From an uncultured Alphaproteobacteria bacterium (GTDB taxonomy: Bacteria; Pseudomonadota; Alphaproteobacteria; Rhizobiales; Beijerinckiaceae): DNA of 6,305 bases. Below, piece after piece: positions 5,627 to 6,305 of the stretch; position 1 is the first letter of the stretch; each line of letters opens with the position of its first letter. A program made the translations under genes and the position numbers. The DNA is taken from contig CALCZO010000298.1 of the NCBI GenBank assembly GCA_937903315.1, positions 1-6,305 on the forward strand, written 5' to 3'. The notes below the pieces were generated by a model. That model was given only the letters and a program-made list of their open reading frames with translations, was not told where the DNA came from and made no database searches.

Positions 5627-6305
5627 ATGGCGAAGATCAAAGTAAAGAACCCAGTCGTCGAAATGGACGGCGACGAGATGACCCGGATCATCTGGGATTT
5701 GATCAAGAAGAAGCTGATTCACCCCTACCTTGATGTTGATCTTCATTACTATGATCTCTCGGTCGAACACCGTGACGCAACCAACGATCAGGTGACGATC
5801 GACTCTGCTGAAGCAACCAAGAAGCATGGTGTTGCTGTCAAATGTGCAACGATCACGCCCGATGAAGCGCGCGTGAAGGAATTCAACCTCAAGGAAATGT
5901 GGAAATCGCCGAACGGGACGATCCGCAACATTCTTGGCGGGACGATCTTCCGCGAGCCGATCATCTGCCGCAACGTTCCGCGCCTTGTGCCGGGCTGGAC
6001 CCAGCCGATCGTCGTCGGCCGCCATGCCTTCGGCGACCAGTATCGCGCCACCGACTTCCGCTTCCCCGGCAAGGGCAAGCTGACGATCAAGTTCGTCGGC
6101 GAGGATGGTCAGGTCATCGAGCGCGACGTGTTCAACGCGCCGGGTTCTGGCGTCGCCATGGCGATGTACAACCTTGACGATTCGATCCGCGATTTTGCCC
6201 GCGCCTCGCTGAACTATGGTCTCAGCCGCAAGTGGCCGGTCTATCTGTCGACCAAGAACACCATTCTCAAAGCCTATGACGGCCGCTTCAAGGACATCTT
6301 CCAGG
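5627..6305 (+). CDS. icd: NADP-dependent isocitrate dehydrogenase, N-terminal part
   Basis: First 226 codons of the TCA-cycle enzyme that converts isocitrate and NADP+ to 2-oxoglutarate, CO2 and NADPH; the gene continues past the right edge. The sequence is the eukaryotic-like homodimeric type common in Alphaproteobacteria, not the E. coli type. Isocitrate-site residues carry human IDH1 numbers: Thr77, Ser94, Asn96 and Arg100 in KSPNGTIRN, Arg109 in FREPI, Arg132 in GRHAFGDQYR, and Tyr139. Lys210 in STKNTILKAYDG corresponds to human Lys212. The start is secure: GAGG at 5618-5621 is 5 bases before the ATG, and MAKIKVKNPVVEMDGDEMTR is the usual N-terminus. The first 40 codons use more A/T-ending codons than the neighbours, as is often seen in strongly expressed genes. 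The cofactor is inferred from the family; the residues that set NADP preference lie beyond the window. Confidence 0.97.
   Translation, partial: MAKIKVKNPVVEMDGDEMTRIIWDLIKKKLIHPYLDVDLHYYDLSVEHRDATNDQVTIDSAEATKKHGVAVKCATITPDEARVKEFNLKEMWKSPNGTIRNILGGTIFREPIICRNVPRLVPGWTQPIVVGRHAFGDQYRATDFRFPGKGKLTIKFVGEDGQVIERDVFNAPGSGVAMAMYNLDDSIRDFARASLNYGLSRKWPVYLSTKNTILKAYDGRFKDIFQ

Overview
The window is GC-rich bacterial chromosome, very probably from an alphaproteobacterium; I cannot settle the order. The evidence is a eukaryotic-type NADP isocitrate dehydrogenase that keeps human IDH1 residue numbering up to Tyr139, a class III (P-type) truncated hemoglobin, the compact GC-rich coding style, and a promoter-like site upstream of icd that fits the Caulobacter-type consensus better than the E. 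coli one. I see no mobile element, phage gene, CRISPR array, tRNA or rRNA. Every stretch over about 220 bases carries a gene.

Left part (1-2443) is an accessory-looking set in alternating orientation. A nucleobase:cation symporter-2 (uracil/xanthine permease) runs off the left edge on the minus strand. A 213-base divergent spacer separates it from a class III truncated hemoglobin on the plus strand. The hemoglobin ends inside the tail of a small predicted lipoprotein on the minus strand (17-base convergent overlap). That lipoprotein is divergent from a plus-strand DUF900-type alpha/beta hydrolase, itself a predicted lipoprotein, across a spacer of about 85 bases or less. The hydrolase ends inside the tail of murI (23-base convergent overlap), where a strong hairpin could act as a two-way terminator.

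Right part (2421-5467) is a minus-strand run with an operon-like layout: trmJ (tRNA 2'-O-methyltransferase), then an FAD amine oxidase, then murI (glutamate racemase), with gaps of 50 and 51 bases. The amine oxidase has two well-placed ribosome binding sites. The first precedes a Tat-like N-terminal extension. The second precedes an internal ATG that would give a form without it.

The right edge (5627-6305) holds the first 226 codons of icd on the plus strand, divergent from trmJ across 159 bases that contain a promoter-like element with a perfectly palindromic -10.

Most of the window is recognisable. The least described parts are the divergent lipoprotein pair next to the hemoglobin and the possible dual-start amine oxidase; neither is proven to be a new system from sequence alone.
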